In this document: positions 43,338 through 54,561 of the stretch, piece by piece
How the letters are laid out: every line of letters begins with the position of its first letter
Position numbering within the stretch: the first letter of the stretch is position 1
From: Breviolum minutum Mf 1.05b.01
Lineage: Eukaryota; Sar; Dinophyceae; Suessiales; Symbiodiniaceae
DNA: 64,000 nucleotides
NCBI GenBank assembly: GCA_000507305.1
Contig: DF239645.1
Coordinates: 124,001-188,000 of the forward strand
Direction of reading: 5' to 3'
Position numbers and translations under genes: made by a program
Notes under the pieces: model-generated
Told to the model about the DNA's origin: nothing
What the model saw: only the letters and a program-made list of their open reading frames with translations
Database searches by the model: none

Positions 43338-43849
43338 CAACAGAACGAAACACTTGACAGAAATTGTCTCTGCATCCGCTCTTCTATCGTGTTTCTTGTG
43401 TTGTTTTTTCGGCTTAGAAAGACCCCAATACGGGCCTAGCCAAAACTCATATGAGTGGGGATGTGGACGAAATTGTCGGAAACCCCAGCAGGAAACCATT
43501 CACTTTAGGATTTGGGCTTGCCATCGGGGTGTCTCCATGCTGAGCATGTTCCCTTCAGCTCAGCAACAGCTCATCACTGCTGCAGCATCCTCAGTAAGTC
43601 TCATGCTGACGGCATGCCGGGCAGATAATCTTGCTTCTCTCCCCCAAGTCTTGAAGACCATGCAGAATCATATACATGTAATGTGTCATACATAGACAAC
43701 AGACATGTTTTAACAAAAGTGTCACAGATCTTGATTTCCTGATTTCGGTGCATCTTGATTTCCTCTCACAAAAATCCCTTTAAAAGCATCACCAACCCAA
43801 AAAAAGACACCTTCAATTCCCATGGAATCAATCAAATCATATTCAATCA

Positions 43850-43995
43850 CAATAATCCATCCCAATTGAATCTCCAAGAAACGCAATGCTGCTGCAATTC
43901 CTCAAAGACCTTCCTCGCTGTGCGTCGATCTTCCGAGGCACCACAAGTCAAGGAGAAGATGATCCGCTCCTCCGATAGCTTGTTGCTTCCCGGCT
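43850..43995 (-). CDS. Exon of minus-strand gene, unknown product
   Basis: The frame KLSEERIIFSLTCGASEDRR then ARKVFEELQQHCVSW is strongly protein-like and could be helical repeat. It is on the same strand as its neighbours. Splice sites were not fixed. Confidence 0.4.
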
Positions 43996-44904
43996 TCCCT
44001 TCCCTTCAAATGCCTCCCCTGATACACTGCTACACAGTTTCCAACATGTTGCAAATGAACGAAGTAAAATCAAGTTCTATCTCAGATTTCCCCTAAAGTT
44101 CCTCATTTACAGTACAAGTATGTAGGGTATCCGCATACCAAAAGCATCCAAAAGCCACAATAGAAGGTCCCATGTTCACACCATGTCATACCATGTGCAT
44201 TCACCATTTCTGGAAAGTGGATGGCAATGTGTCAACAGTCGAGCTGACATTCACCAATGTCGCATATGGCTATGTTGATGGCTTCAAATTTTGGGGGGTG
44301 ATGATCCAATCCAATCCCAGAAAATTCAACCTCCGTTTCCTAGAGCTGTTGAACAAAGGATTCATTTAAAAGGCTTCCTTTTAGATCACTCAAAAGGGAC
44401 ACATTTTTTTTCCGAAAAAGACCAAGGCTCTAGGGTTGGAAAATGACCAGGCCCCAGATGTCCCAGTGCAGATAGAGCCTGAGAAGCGCTTACTTTACGG
44501 AGATTCTGAACAAAAGATCGACTCACTTTACGGATTCTAGAATCAAGGATGGATAGAAGTGCTTAAAGTGTGAATATTCAGTTTGAAAAAAAAAACTGGT
44601 GTTCTTCCACACACTTCCATTGTGTCAAGAGAAGGAACCCTGAACTATCCATCAACTATCCTGGACTTATCCTCCGTCCCTGCCTCTTTGAGAGGAACCC
44701 CACGAGGCACAGAATCAGCTCCTTGCAAAGAGGGATGAAATGATAGAAATGTCCATGGAGGATCCATGCCCTCCACCAAAAACCACATAATAACAAGTTG
44801 CGAAAAAAAAAAAAACATCCTTCACCCTTCATCAAGAATCTAGTATCACCTGGAAAGGATCGATAGCACAAGTTCCCATGCATTGGTTTATCATGGCCCC
44901 TTTA

Positions 44905-45082
44905 CAAAGGCACCTGTTGGGACAGTGGCGACCCAACTTGGTCAGTCTCCTGGCAACGCTGCCAGCAGCATCTCAGCGTGTTCCACCTTTGGGTGGAAGC
45001 CGGAAAGCACCGCGCTCAAGGCTGCGTCTCGCAACTGATCAGCCTCAACAAATGTTAGGGCCAAGTCCAAACTCCTCAAGGA
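44905..45082 (-). CDS. Exon of minus-strand gene, helical
   Basis: LDLALTFVEADQLRDAALSA then VLSGFHPKVEHAEMLLAALP fits an alpha-solenoid segment. It may be an early exon of the gene continuing at 43-44 kb. Confidence 0.4.
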
Positions 45083-45333
45083 AACATTCTCCTTGATTTA
45101 ATGAGGATTGCGGATGGATAAAAAAAAGGACTCTTCACAGGAATATGACAAGGAGGCAAACAACCTCCAGTTTGTTTCGAATTTCTTAGAAGCAGTAAAA
45201 GTGGTAGTCAACATGGTGGGTTCTAGCAGCTAGCATCATCTTGAAACAGGCATCACACATTTCATGACAAGCTATTAAGTGCTTCCATTTGTCTGGCAGC
45301 TCAACAGGGCGAAGAATTCAAGGCCTCAACCAC

Positions 45334-45681
45334 TACCACAACAACCACAACAAACAAGCAAGCAAACAAACAAACAAACAATAAACAACAAACAAACAAA
45401 AAAACAAACCAAACCAAACAAAATCAAACAAAACAAAATCAACGAAACAAACACAACAAAATCAAACAAAACAAAACAAAAAAAGAAAAACGAAATAACA
45501 CCAAACAAAACAACCAACCAACCAACCAACCAACCAACCAACCAACCACACACACACACACACACAACCACACAACAACAACACAACCAACCAACCCACC
45601 AACCAACCAACGAACCAACCAACCAACCAACCAAACAAACAAACAAACAAACAAACAAACACACAAACAAACAAACAAACG
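45334..45681. repeat. Long AAAC/AACC/AC compound microsatellite
   Basis: About 350 bp of purine-poor repeats: AAAC units, then AACC units, an (AC)n stretch, AACC again and AAAC again. The open frames across it (poly-Asn/Thr/Gln on one strand, Val/Cys/Leu on the other) are repeat artefacts. Confidence 0.9.
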
Positions 45682-45739
45682 ACAACGAGAAATGCAAAAT
45701 TCATCTTGGGAACCTTAATGCCTTGAAATAACAAGAACT

Positions 45740-46530
45740 TGGAAAGCTCCTTTAAGGCCCTTTCAGGGCTCTTCTCTCCAATCCTAAGTCGTCAAGGCCA
45801 AAACCCTACCATGATGGCTTCGATGGGTGCCAAAGGACACATGCAGTGGGAATCAGTGGGACATGGTCACAGCTATGGCCATTTCAAGGAAAGTTTCGCA
45901 CCAGCAAATTTCATGAGAGTGCTGATAATTGTTCAAATGCATCCAATGTTTATAGATTTTCCGGGTTAAAAGCTCAAGGTTGTGTCAAATCAACGCTGCA
46001 ACTGTTTCGTTGAAATATACATATTTCCATCATTTTTCCTATAGAATCGTAACAATTCGCAACACGCCATTTCACTGTCTTTCCATATCTTTCGGTCAAA
46101 TCATCTCCGCCTTTAAGGGGCTGCACCAAGAGGCTTCCCTAAAGCATCCAACGCTTCCCAAGGTAAAGTATTGAGCCACAGATCGGACCACACCTGTCAT
46201 GACAAAAATCCTATCCAACTCGGAACTGAACCTTGAAAAAGGTGAGATAATTTTCTGAAAGAATCCTGAAAGTAAATGGGTGAGGGGGAAGGAATCGCAA
46301 AAACGCTTCGGTTGGACTCAGATAGATTTCGCATGGCTGGGATAAAAATGAAACTTGAAATGAGCTGGGGGGCTCGTCGGCTTGTCTCGTTTGTTCCGTA
46401 TTTCGGGTTCAGTGTATGTTGTGGTTGTTTACCATCACAGAGTTTTCATATGTCCCTTTCATCTTTGATCTCCTTCATGAAGAAGAACTATACTTCACTT
46501 GGCTGATTTGCGGCTGAGGTGCGGGTCCAA
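45740..46530. other. Intergenic or intronic
   Basis: No domain recognised. A minus-strand frame near 46,120-46,165 might be a small exon but has no support. Confidence 0.3.
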
Positions 46531-46539
46531 GATCGCAAA

Positions 46540-49500
46540 TCAAATTAATTCTACATTGAGCTGTCTCCTGCCAAGGTAGATCAGCCCAAGCAGTGTTGTT
46601 GTTCTGCAAATGAGAGACACACACATGTTGCAAACTTTCTCTCGATCTGGCACCGTCATCGAAGAAGTCACTTGAATCAAGAAGAGTGGAACCAACCGTG
46701 GTAAGCTTGAAAGGATTCATTGATATATTTTCAGCTACCATGGTAGGGTGCGTGCCATGGTCAACGAGTTCGTGTTGGACAAAGTTTGGTCCCCCGAACT
46801 TGGATGATGAGCTTGAGGAAGAGCACTGGAGCACTGATGTTTTTTCAAGCGTTTGCTACCATTTTTCGGAAACAACCATGTTCATCTTTGATTCTTTGTT
46901 GGGAAAGGAATCAAAAACTTTAAAAAACCTCATGGAAAAACACCCGAAAGTCACAGCGATCTTTATCAGGGTTTTAAAAAAAAACAAGTATCTGGCTATG
47001 ACAGCGAGCTATCATCTGGTAAACTACCCTCCTGCGAACTAATGTATCCCATAGCAAGGCACTCTTGAAGATGATTTCCTTTTCTCCAGGTGGGAGATTT
47101 TAGTTGCCTGGAGGGTAAATTGCTAAAACATTCTGATACACACCCTTGGATCTTACAATGTGATCCTCCACCAAATGAATTGCAACACCTTTGGATCTTA
47201 CCATCCAAATGATTCACACCAGGTCCTCCACATAGACTGACAAAGGGGCAAGGTTCACGAGCTCCAGCCACTGCTGATCCACACTGGAAGAACACTTCTT
47301 AAGGTCCTCAAAAAATTGGTACCAAACCATCAATTAAAGAAATCAGCCAATTCAATATCCCAATAATCCACTCATTTTGTTTGATGTACAGGATTTCTGC
47401 AACATCCGCAAAAAAAGCAGAGATACTTGAAATCATTTTCCAGATCCAAAAGTGTTTCCCTGTGTTTCTTGCTTGGTACAAACCAAAGTTTCTTGGAATG
47501 AAACAAATCGAATGTACATGGCGGTACATCATGTCTACAAATAGCAATCACTTCATCATGACACCTTTCCTAAATGGCCTTTTGAGAAACAAATCTACTT
47601 TCAACGTGTAGAAACACCGCAAAATCTGTAAGGAATTTCAGATTTGAATAAGAAACGCCATGGAAATTCAGGGCTTCAACCTTCACACCTTCCCACCTGC
47701 TGATAGAAGTCCATGGCATCTGCCATCCATCGTGACATTCGATGTGCAAAAGAACCTGAGATGAAACCACCAAAGGCATGCTGGTTGGTGGTTGAACCAC
47801 CCATCTGAAAAATATTAGGCAAATTGGAAATCTTCCCCAAATTTTCGGGGGTGAAAATAAAAAATATTTGAACCGACCACCTAGCATTCATTTCGGGGAT
47901 GAAGATGGTTTAAATTTAATCTCAAGGTTTTTTTGATTGTTCAGGCATTGTTGTTGTTTCAAACAATCCGGCAAAGAAGAGATATTCGCGTGGATAATGC
48001 GAAATAAAAAAAACAGTAGAATGTGACTACAGATGTATATATAATGTTTATTGATGGAAAGCAAAAACGAATCTCCGGTACAGATTTAATGAGCCACTCA
48101 GGGTTTCTCTCCCCGCACCAAGGCCAACAGGTGGGAAATTGCTTCAGAAAAACTCAGCATTTCTGGTGTTTCATGGGGGTTTCCCCATGGTTTTTTCCAC
48201 CGTCTGTGCCGAATGAATGGGTCAATTGACCATGATACATGGTAGCTTCTGTTTCAATACATGACTAATAATTGCACGTCTGGAAAGAACGAGGGAGAAC
48301 AAGCCACAAGCAAGAAACAAACGCTTTCGTTATGCCTTGTCTCTATTTTGAAGCCTGTCTGAGATTGTTTCATTAATTCATGAGGGGTGTCGAAATGTTT
48401 GAAAGAAAAAGAAGGTGTTCATAATCCATGACACTGGAGTCCTGAAGCAAGCAGTATCTGGCTGGAGATGTCAAAAACATGCTCAATGTTCACTGCAAGA
48501 TCTGCAATATGTCAAAATTGAAGAGCATATTAGCTGAAATCATCACCAGGAGTACAGAGGTCTCTTTATTTTGACTTTTTTGTGGTGTAATCCAAACGGA
48601 TGACTGTTACTAATTGATCAATGTAAAGATAACAATCCTATATGAGATTCCTCTGCCATTTCAGAAGTGGATCCCATTCTGTTCCAAACCTCGCTGGAAT
48701 TGTCTGGAGAATCCCAGGGAATCCCAGCATCGAAAAGATTCAACGGATCCGAGTCGCTTGGCTTCACTTTGTTCCAAGATGTTTTTTCAAGTTGGACCCT
48801 GCCCCTGCTACAAGAAACATATTGGGAGCAACCGAATATCCTCAACCCAAAAAAATGATTCTTTGGGGACAAACCGGTCCAAGCATAACGTGCAGGGATA
48901 AGTTTGAGATCAGAAGCTGTAGTGCCGCAACGTCTGGTGTTGCACTAGTTCCATCCGTGCTGTTGCTTCCTTTCTCTGTGCTTCACCTCAAATCGTAGTC
49001 TAAGATCAATCCTGACTCAGAGATGCTAGACACTGCGGTTGTAGCAAGCAAACGTATTTTTTGTGTCTAACGGATAATTTTTATGGAAAGTCGCAACTCG
49101 GATTTTAGACACCAACAAACACAACAGCCGAGCCGTCGTGGTCCAAACCCCTGAGTTTCAGACTCCAACAGCCCGCCAATACATCTCTGGCCCAGTTCTG
49201 CGGCTGTGTAAACTTCAAGCGGAGCTAGGTGTGGGAATGCCGCAATAACAGCTGTTTAAGACTATCTATCATGAATATCGAAAAACTCCCCAAAGACTCC
49301 CGGTCTTCATGTCTTCAGAAAATGCCATTTCAAAGCTATTTGAACCTATTTGAGGGCACCCCAAGCTTTCCGAGGCTATCAAACTAACTATTATGTACGT
49401 AATCTTGCCATGGTCAATCTGGTCAATCTCAACACGTGTGTCCGAGCTCGCCGAGCCGAAGAAAAAAACGTCGTCACTGGGCAACAATTTCCTGCGACAA

Positions 49501-49750
49501 ATGAGTCGACCTCGTAAATTGCCCTTCCTCCAACAACCATGATTGGAAAATTTGGTGCGACCAAGGCTGTTAGGTTTCCTTTGCTATAGGATTATTTGTC
49601 ACCAAATCCCCTTTCCCTCACAGCTCCTGAATAGCTCTCACAAATACATCCCAATCTCTGAACATTCGAATGCACTGTCCACGCCATTCGGTGTCACATG
49701 GAAGTCCATCGTCATCGAGATTTATACCTCCCAACATCTCAGCAAAAAGG
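46540..49750 (-). CDS. Multi-exon minus-strand gene, possible CRAL-TRIO-like
   Basis: Minus-strand exons in order: about 49,628-49,745 (MLGGINLDDDGLPCDTEW; RMFRDWDVFVRAIQEL, donor GCT|GTGAGG), 49,360-49,500 (KLLPSDDVFFFGSASSDTRV), 49,103-49,215 (NWARDVLAGCWSLKLRGLDH, then DGSAVVFVG), 48,920-48,995 (FEVKHREKEATARMELVQHQ), 47,699-47,755 (SFAHRMSRWMADAMDFYQQ between CTCAG and GTGGGA), 47,220-47,290 (VDQQWLELVNLAPLSVYVED), 47,100-47,190 (HIVRSKGVYQNVLAIYPPG) and 46,540-46,800 (GSTLLDSSDFFDDGARSRES). RG-x-D-x-D-G-x-x-V-V-F followed by a helical R/E-rich exon recalls the start of a CRAL-TRIO (Sec14-like) lipid-binding domain, but this is weak. The exons look genuine; the family call is tentative. 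Confidence 0.35.
47140..47225. repeat. Small direct repeat within an exon region
   Basis: On the minus strand GTAAGATCCAA(A/G)GGTGT occurs twice, 51 bp apart, encoding V-R-S-K-G-V both times. Each copy starts with a donor-like GTAAGA. Confidence 0.55.
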
Positions 49751-49759
49751 AAACAATCT

Positions 49760-52740
49760 GAAGATGGCACTATCAAAGGCCACAAACTTCAGAATCTCAT
49801 TAAACTCACAACAGAAATGGTGCATCTTAGGAAGCCAATGGGTCCTTTTTGTTGACAATTTTTAAGTGGTTTCTTGCCCGAGCTGGAGCTCATACATCTT
49901 TGACAAAGTTTATGAGTGCTCCTCATCAAAGATCATCAAAAAAGGGTCAAGCAAATGGCATCCTTTTACTGAAGTTGCCTTTGTCTTTGTGACAAAAACC
50001 GTGTCTATCCAGCATCATAGCCCAGCATTCTATCCAGCAAGATGGGGAGCATTCCCAACCAAAAAACCAACCAAAATCGAGGAATCTAGCTCAACAGATC
50101 GCTACCAACAGATATATGACCGAGCCACGAAGCACAGGGCTCCCAGCAAGGAAGAAAAGCAAGGCTGTCACACAATCAATCCTCCGGGCCGAAAAGGTGT
50201 GTTTTTAGTTGGGGTCTCTGAGTCAGTTTTACAGTGAAACTGCAACACAAACATGGAAAAAAACTTGAAATGCATATGGCAATGGATCAAAATTCGGGAA
50301 TGATAGGAATCATTGAAAGGGGTCATGTCATTCCAATCATCCTGCTATTCGCGGTGAGCCACAATCCTAAGCCGGAAGGCATTTGTTGTCATGATCTTCA
50401 TCTTCATGTTCTTTATCAGCAATCATCATCCTAAACGCAAACCATACCCAAGTATGGAAACAATGAACTCAAGAGCTACTAGCTAACTCTTCCTTTTACT
50501 GCGTTTCTCATCCTCATCATCAAGATTTCTGTTCCGCTAAGTTTCACAACCGTCGGCGGTCTCCACAATGATTTAAGTTCCTGGACCAGAACGACGCCGG
50601 GCCGCTGGTTTCAAATCCGGTTTTCGACTGCTTCCCCAAATGTTGGTGCTCTCAAACCATCTATCTTTACAGAAATAAATATAGGATTATCGGATAAGTC
50701 TTCTTGATCCTAATTCGTTTTGAAAACCCAAAAGCATTCCAACATCGAGCGGAGTCTATCAAAACTTTCTGTGTTCTTGGACATGTAGGACGAGTGTTGC
50801 CTGACGTACTCATTTTGCATTTGCACGACTGCCTTTAGAAAAAAGGAGATCTATTTTGGACGTCCAGATTCCCAGACCACCACCAAGCACCGTTTTTGCC
50901 AAGGTGCTAAAAAGTGATGACGATAGTTCTCCAAGTCTTTATTGCGCTGGGCGAACTGCTCCAACACATAAGTCCTATGTTACTTGATTGGAAGATGAAG
51001 GAGGCCCATAGTTGGTGACTGACGGACTGAGGTTGCTTTAGTGAGTTGCACTTGCATTGAGATAATTCATATTTTCTCACAGGGGGTTACAACAGTTGTA
51101 TATATAGATACATTACAGTATATTCACAACGAACTTACTGGGTTCCGCCTGAGACATCTGGGGACAGTCTTTTTGAAATCTCGACAACTTGCGTCAAAAA
51201 AGGTGCAAGACATGTGAAGGTCCGACAAAAGCCACTTTCACCACTTTCCCCCTGCAAATTCTAATCATGAAACGTTTTTAGCTGTTTTTCTTGATGTGTA
51301 TTTTGTATAGACTTGATCCAACAGCCAAGCGAAAAAATCATCCTCAAGCACCATGCCACCAATCCCTTCATTCCCTTCCGCGCCTGGACTCTTTGTGAAT
51401 CTCATTGATCCTTACAGTATCTGTCTCCATCAGAGTGAGTCGTTGACAAAGGGCAGGGATTTGCACCTCAGACACAGTTGCTCGTTGGTTTCAGGGCTCG
51501 AATTCTTTGACTTCAACTGGCCCACTCCACAAGAAAAGTCATGGTGAAGCATCCAGATGCTGGGATTTTCTGTGTTGTAAAACAACATGCTGAACGGTTT
51601 GTCAGAATCCTGTCCAAGCAATGTAAGGGATATGGCTCCTGAGTTGCAAATTGGTTCAATAACATGGTGGATGAGTTCCAAATTCCAAATCTGACCATCT
51701 TTTCAACTAAGGCACTTCTTCAGCAATTTTCTGCTTAAAGGCTTGAACGGATTCTGCGGCATTTCCAATACACCTTTTCCAACGGTCAGTGGACAGTGGA
51801 CACGTTGCGATGACGAAACTCCCGATTTTTTTAAGGTCATCTCGTGAAAAGCCATCCCGGCCTGTCCACCATGCCTGTACCTACCTTTTATTGCCGTAAC
51901 AAAAGCCTACTCGATTGTAACCTTCTATGACTGACGACGATCTGATCCATAATGATCATGTTAACCCATCCATGAACCAAGATAGCACAAAGGCCAAATG
52001 GACCAAAGCACATCTACAGGGGGGGGAAGAAGGTCAAGTTGGAGTGCATGTATCTTATCACCATTTGTGGACTAGATCTGGTTCCAATTCATTGGATGGG
52101 GGTTGGGGAGTGCGGTGCTGCTGAACCTTGATCATATATCATATATAGTCTATGTATATACGTGTGTGTGTGTATATACCAGTATATGTGTGTGTATGCA
52201 TGCATGCATGCATGCATGCATGNTATGTGCATTGTTGTTAAGCATTGTTAAACTACGCTTGGGTTCCGCTGGTTTCCATAACATCTCTATGTATGCACGT
52301 GGGCTCTCAAAAAAGGTCAATGTTTTTGATAATATGGCCCGGTAAAGGCCCGGTAAACGCGTAAAACTCAAACATCATGATGCCGTATTTTGAGTTAAAT
52401 TCCAATCAAACCTTCATGCCAAACCCGACTCTACAAAAAACACCCCTGAAAACCAACATGGTATGCCAAAATGGGCAGGTGTGATGTGGATGACACTTGT
52501 GAAATCCCAGCAAATGTTTTTCCGGTTTCATGGTCTGTTTTCCCTCCCTGAAACATAAACAGCTCCCACCTGAAAAAATACTGTTCGGAAGAATAGTTCT
52601 CTTTTGACGTGGGGGTTTCCTTGCATTTGACATTATATAAGCTTCTGGCCATTTGGTCCCTTTTTCCACTGCAGAACACGAGGTGTTCAACCGGTTGCTG
52701 CCAATATATAATTTCCAAAACTGTTAAGCAATTAACCCAA
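49760..52740. other. Mostly unresolved
   Basis: One minus-strand frame at about 51,540-51,680 (SGAISLTLLGQDSDKPFSML) reads like protein and may be an exon. Otherwise no domain is visible on either strand. Confidence 0.3.
52191..52223. repeat. (TGCA)n repeat ending in a single N
   Basis: About seven TGCA units preceded by TGTG/TATA repeats and closed by N at 52,223, probably a collapsed or misjoined repeat. Confidence 0.85.
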
Positions 52741-52744
52741 CTCA

Positions 52745-52850
52745 CCCTTCCACTTTTGCAACTCAGCGACTCGATGGATTCGCCCGTCATCTTTTCCACA
52801 GTGACCCGCACCATTTGGCAACCACGGAAACGCCGTGTCACGGTGGAACG
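52745..52850 (-). CDS. Possible first exon, ubiquitin-like start
   Basis: The frame RRFRGCQMVRVTVEKMTGES then IESLSCKSG runs to a donor GGAAG|GGTGAG or GAAGG|GTGAG. M-V-R-V-T-V-x-x-x-(T/S)-G-E-x-I-E resembles the first strand-turn-strand of ubiquitin-like N-termini. It may be the 5' end of the minus-strand gene below. Confidence 0.35.
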
Positions 52851-52929
52851 AGTTGGACTTGTGGGACGACCATCAAAACAAAGGATTAATCAAATGCCTT
52901 TTCAAAACATTGAATGACTAATTTGCCCC

Positions 52930-53945
52930 ATCAGCCGATGCCATCTCCAAAGGAATCAATCCTTGAAGCATGTTTCAGGGGCAAGCTCCTTGTTCGCTTA
53001 TGGAAAGATACTTCAACCTCAGCTAAAGTCTGAGCACTGTCCAAGCATGTCCAAGCCACCTGAAGCAAAAAATCAAGCCAGGTTACCAAGTAGCAACATA
53101 TCTCTGGATACCCATGGCCCATGGATACCCTACAATTTTGGGGGATACACTGAAAACACACCCCTGTTCGGCGCAAAGACGTGGTATCTAGGGTCACAGA
53201 AAGGAAGTTTTACACAGCCAACAACAGTGACTTTGGCTGCCGGCGGTTCCATTCAAAAGACCCAGGCTAGACCTGGTTCATGATGCCCCAACAAAAATTC
53301 ATAATGGACCTTTGAAATGTTTTGTGAAATGTTTTGGTAAAGGAGCTTCCATATCCAGTATTTGTCGGTGTCCAGCTACTGTGCATACTTCAGCATTTCA
53401 GTGATGCTTTCCCCACAACCCGAAGTCTCTTCGCACTCTTTTTCGCAGGCCGAATCTGCGATGGAATCTTTGATGGAATCTGTTTGGGTGATTTTGAAGT
53501 CTGAGAAACATCCCCGAAAACAAAACATATTCATTGATGAACACTCTTAAAAACCACCAAAAAAAGCTGGACTGCACCAATGCATCCACCGAAAGTTGGT
53601 TGCAGAGCCACCCATTCAGAAAATTGGTTCATCAAGTAGAGAATGCACATATATATATATATACATATACACACACTGGAAATGCACATATCGTATAAGT
53701 ATGCATGTAGCATGCAAACGTAGAAATATAGATATATAGTATAACATATGATATATACACTACAAACATCATACAAACATGTTGTTCTTGAGATAATGCT
53801 GAAACCAGCATCAAGGTGTTGGTAAAAAAAAGGCACGCACGACGCCTCACACGGATTCACTTCACCTGGCAATGTGCTGGGTCAGGATGGTCTCTAATTG
53901 AGTCAGTGAGTACTGGTTAGGGATAGGTAGGGTTTATAGGGCCCA
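52930..53945. other. No gene resolved
   Basis: Frames on both strands at 52,930-53,590 overlap without domains. A TA-rich repeat is at 53,648-53,762. Confidence 0.35.
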
Positions 53946-53948
53946 TTC

Positions 53949-54055
53949 TACACCCCCCAAAAAACTAACATGACAATAGAAAATCCCCCTTTCCAACAGG
54001 AAATACATCTTCAAATGGTTGATTTTCCATTGTCATCTTAGTTTTCGGGGGTGTA
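53949..54055. mobile_element. 107-bp MITE-like element, copy 1
   Basis: Near-palindromic arms of about 36 bp: TACACCCCCCAAAAAACTAA at the left and the complement of TACACCCCCGAAAACTAAGA at the right. The ends are TA-CACC...GGTG-TA, consistent with a TA target duplication as in Tc1/mariner-type MITEs. The core holds ACATCTTCAAATGG, whose complement is shared with copy 2 at 58,322-58,428. It has no coding capacity and lies downstream of the transporter gene stop. Confidence 0.7.
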
Positions 54056-54458
54056 AGTCTGCTGGGGGAAACCCGACTCTAGGCCAGCATGTCATGAATC
54101 TATGAGGTCCTCCACCAAAGTTGCAAATTCAAGCATAGATGTGGTTCCAACTTGCTGAAGTTCAGTAGAAAAAGAAAAAAAACCTTCAATGAATCACCGA
54201 AGATTCCTGTTGGGTCTGTCTTTTCTCACCATTTCAGCGGCCGCAGCCCAGTGGTTTTTAGGATTAGCGCCTGTTTCGGCCCAAAACCATCCTGGGTCTA
54301 TCGAGTCTATCAATATCGATGAAAATATTGGCTGATCGAACTCATCGGTCCGGGGTTTCACAAAGGAGGGACGATGTCATAGTTTGCATGAGCAGGCAAT
54401 GCGGAGTCTCCAAGCTAGTTAGCCGGGTTTTGTCCAACAATTCCATTTCTGCCATTTC

Positions 54459-54561
54459 TCAAATGCTATGCACATGTCCCTCCAGCATACTCAGATACAT
54501 TCGATGTGCTGCGAAGCGAAGTGCAATGGATTGGAAAGCAAAAGCCACATTGATGGCATTC
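54459..54561 (-). CDS. Last exon: C-terminal helix of the CNB-like domain
   Basis: After the acceptor AACCCAG|G the frame reads NAINVAFAFQSIALRFAAHR, then MYLSMLEGHVHSI and TGA at 54,461-54,459. An A-x-x-F-x-x-x-(I/L)-(A/S) helix ending near the stop is what follows a cyclic-nucleotide-binding barrel in SulP-CNB fusions. Confidence 0.6.

Noticed and set aside
45279-45731. Asn/Gln/Lys/Thr-rich 150-codon frame and antisense Val/Cys/Leu frames
   Set aside because: Entirely produced by the AAAC/AACC/AC microsatellite.
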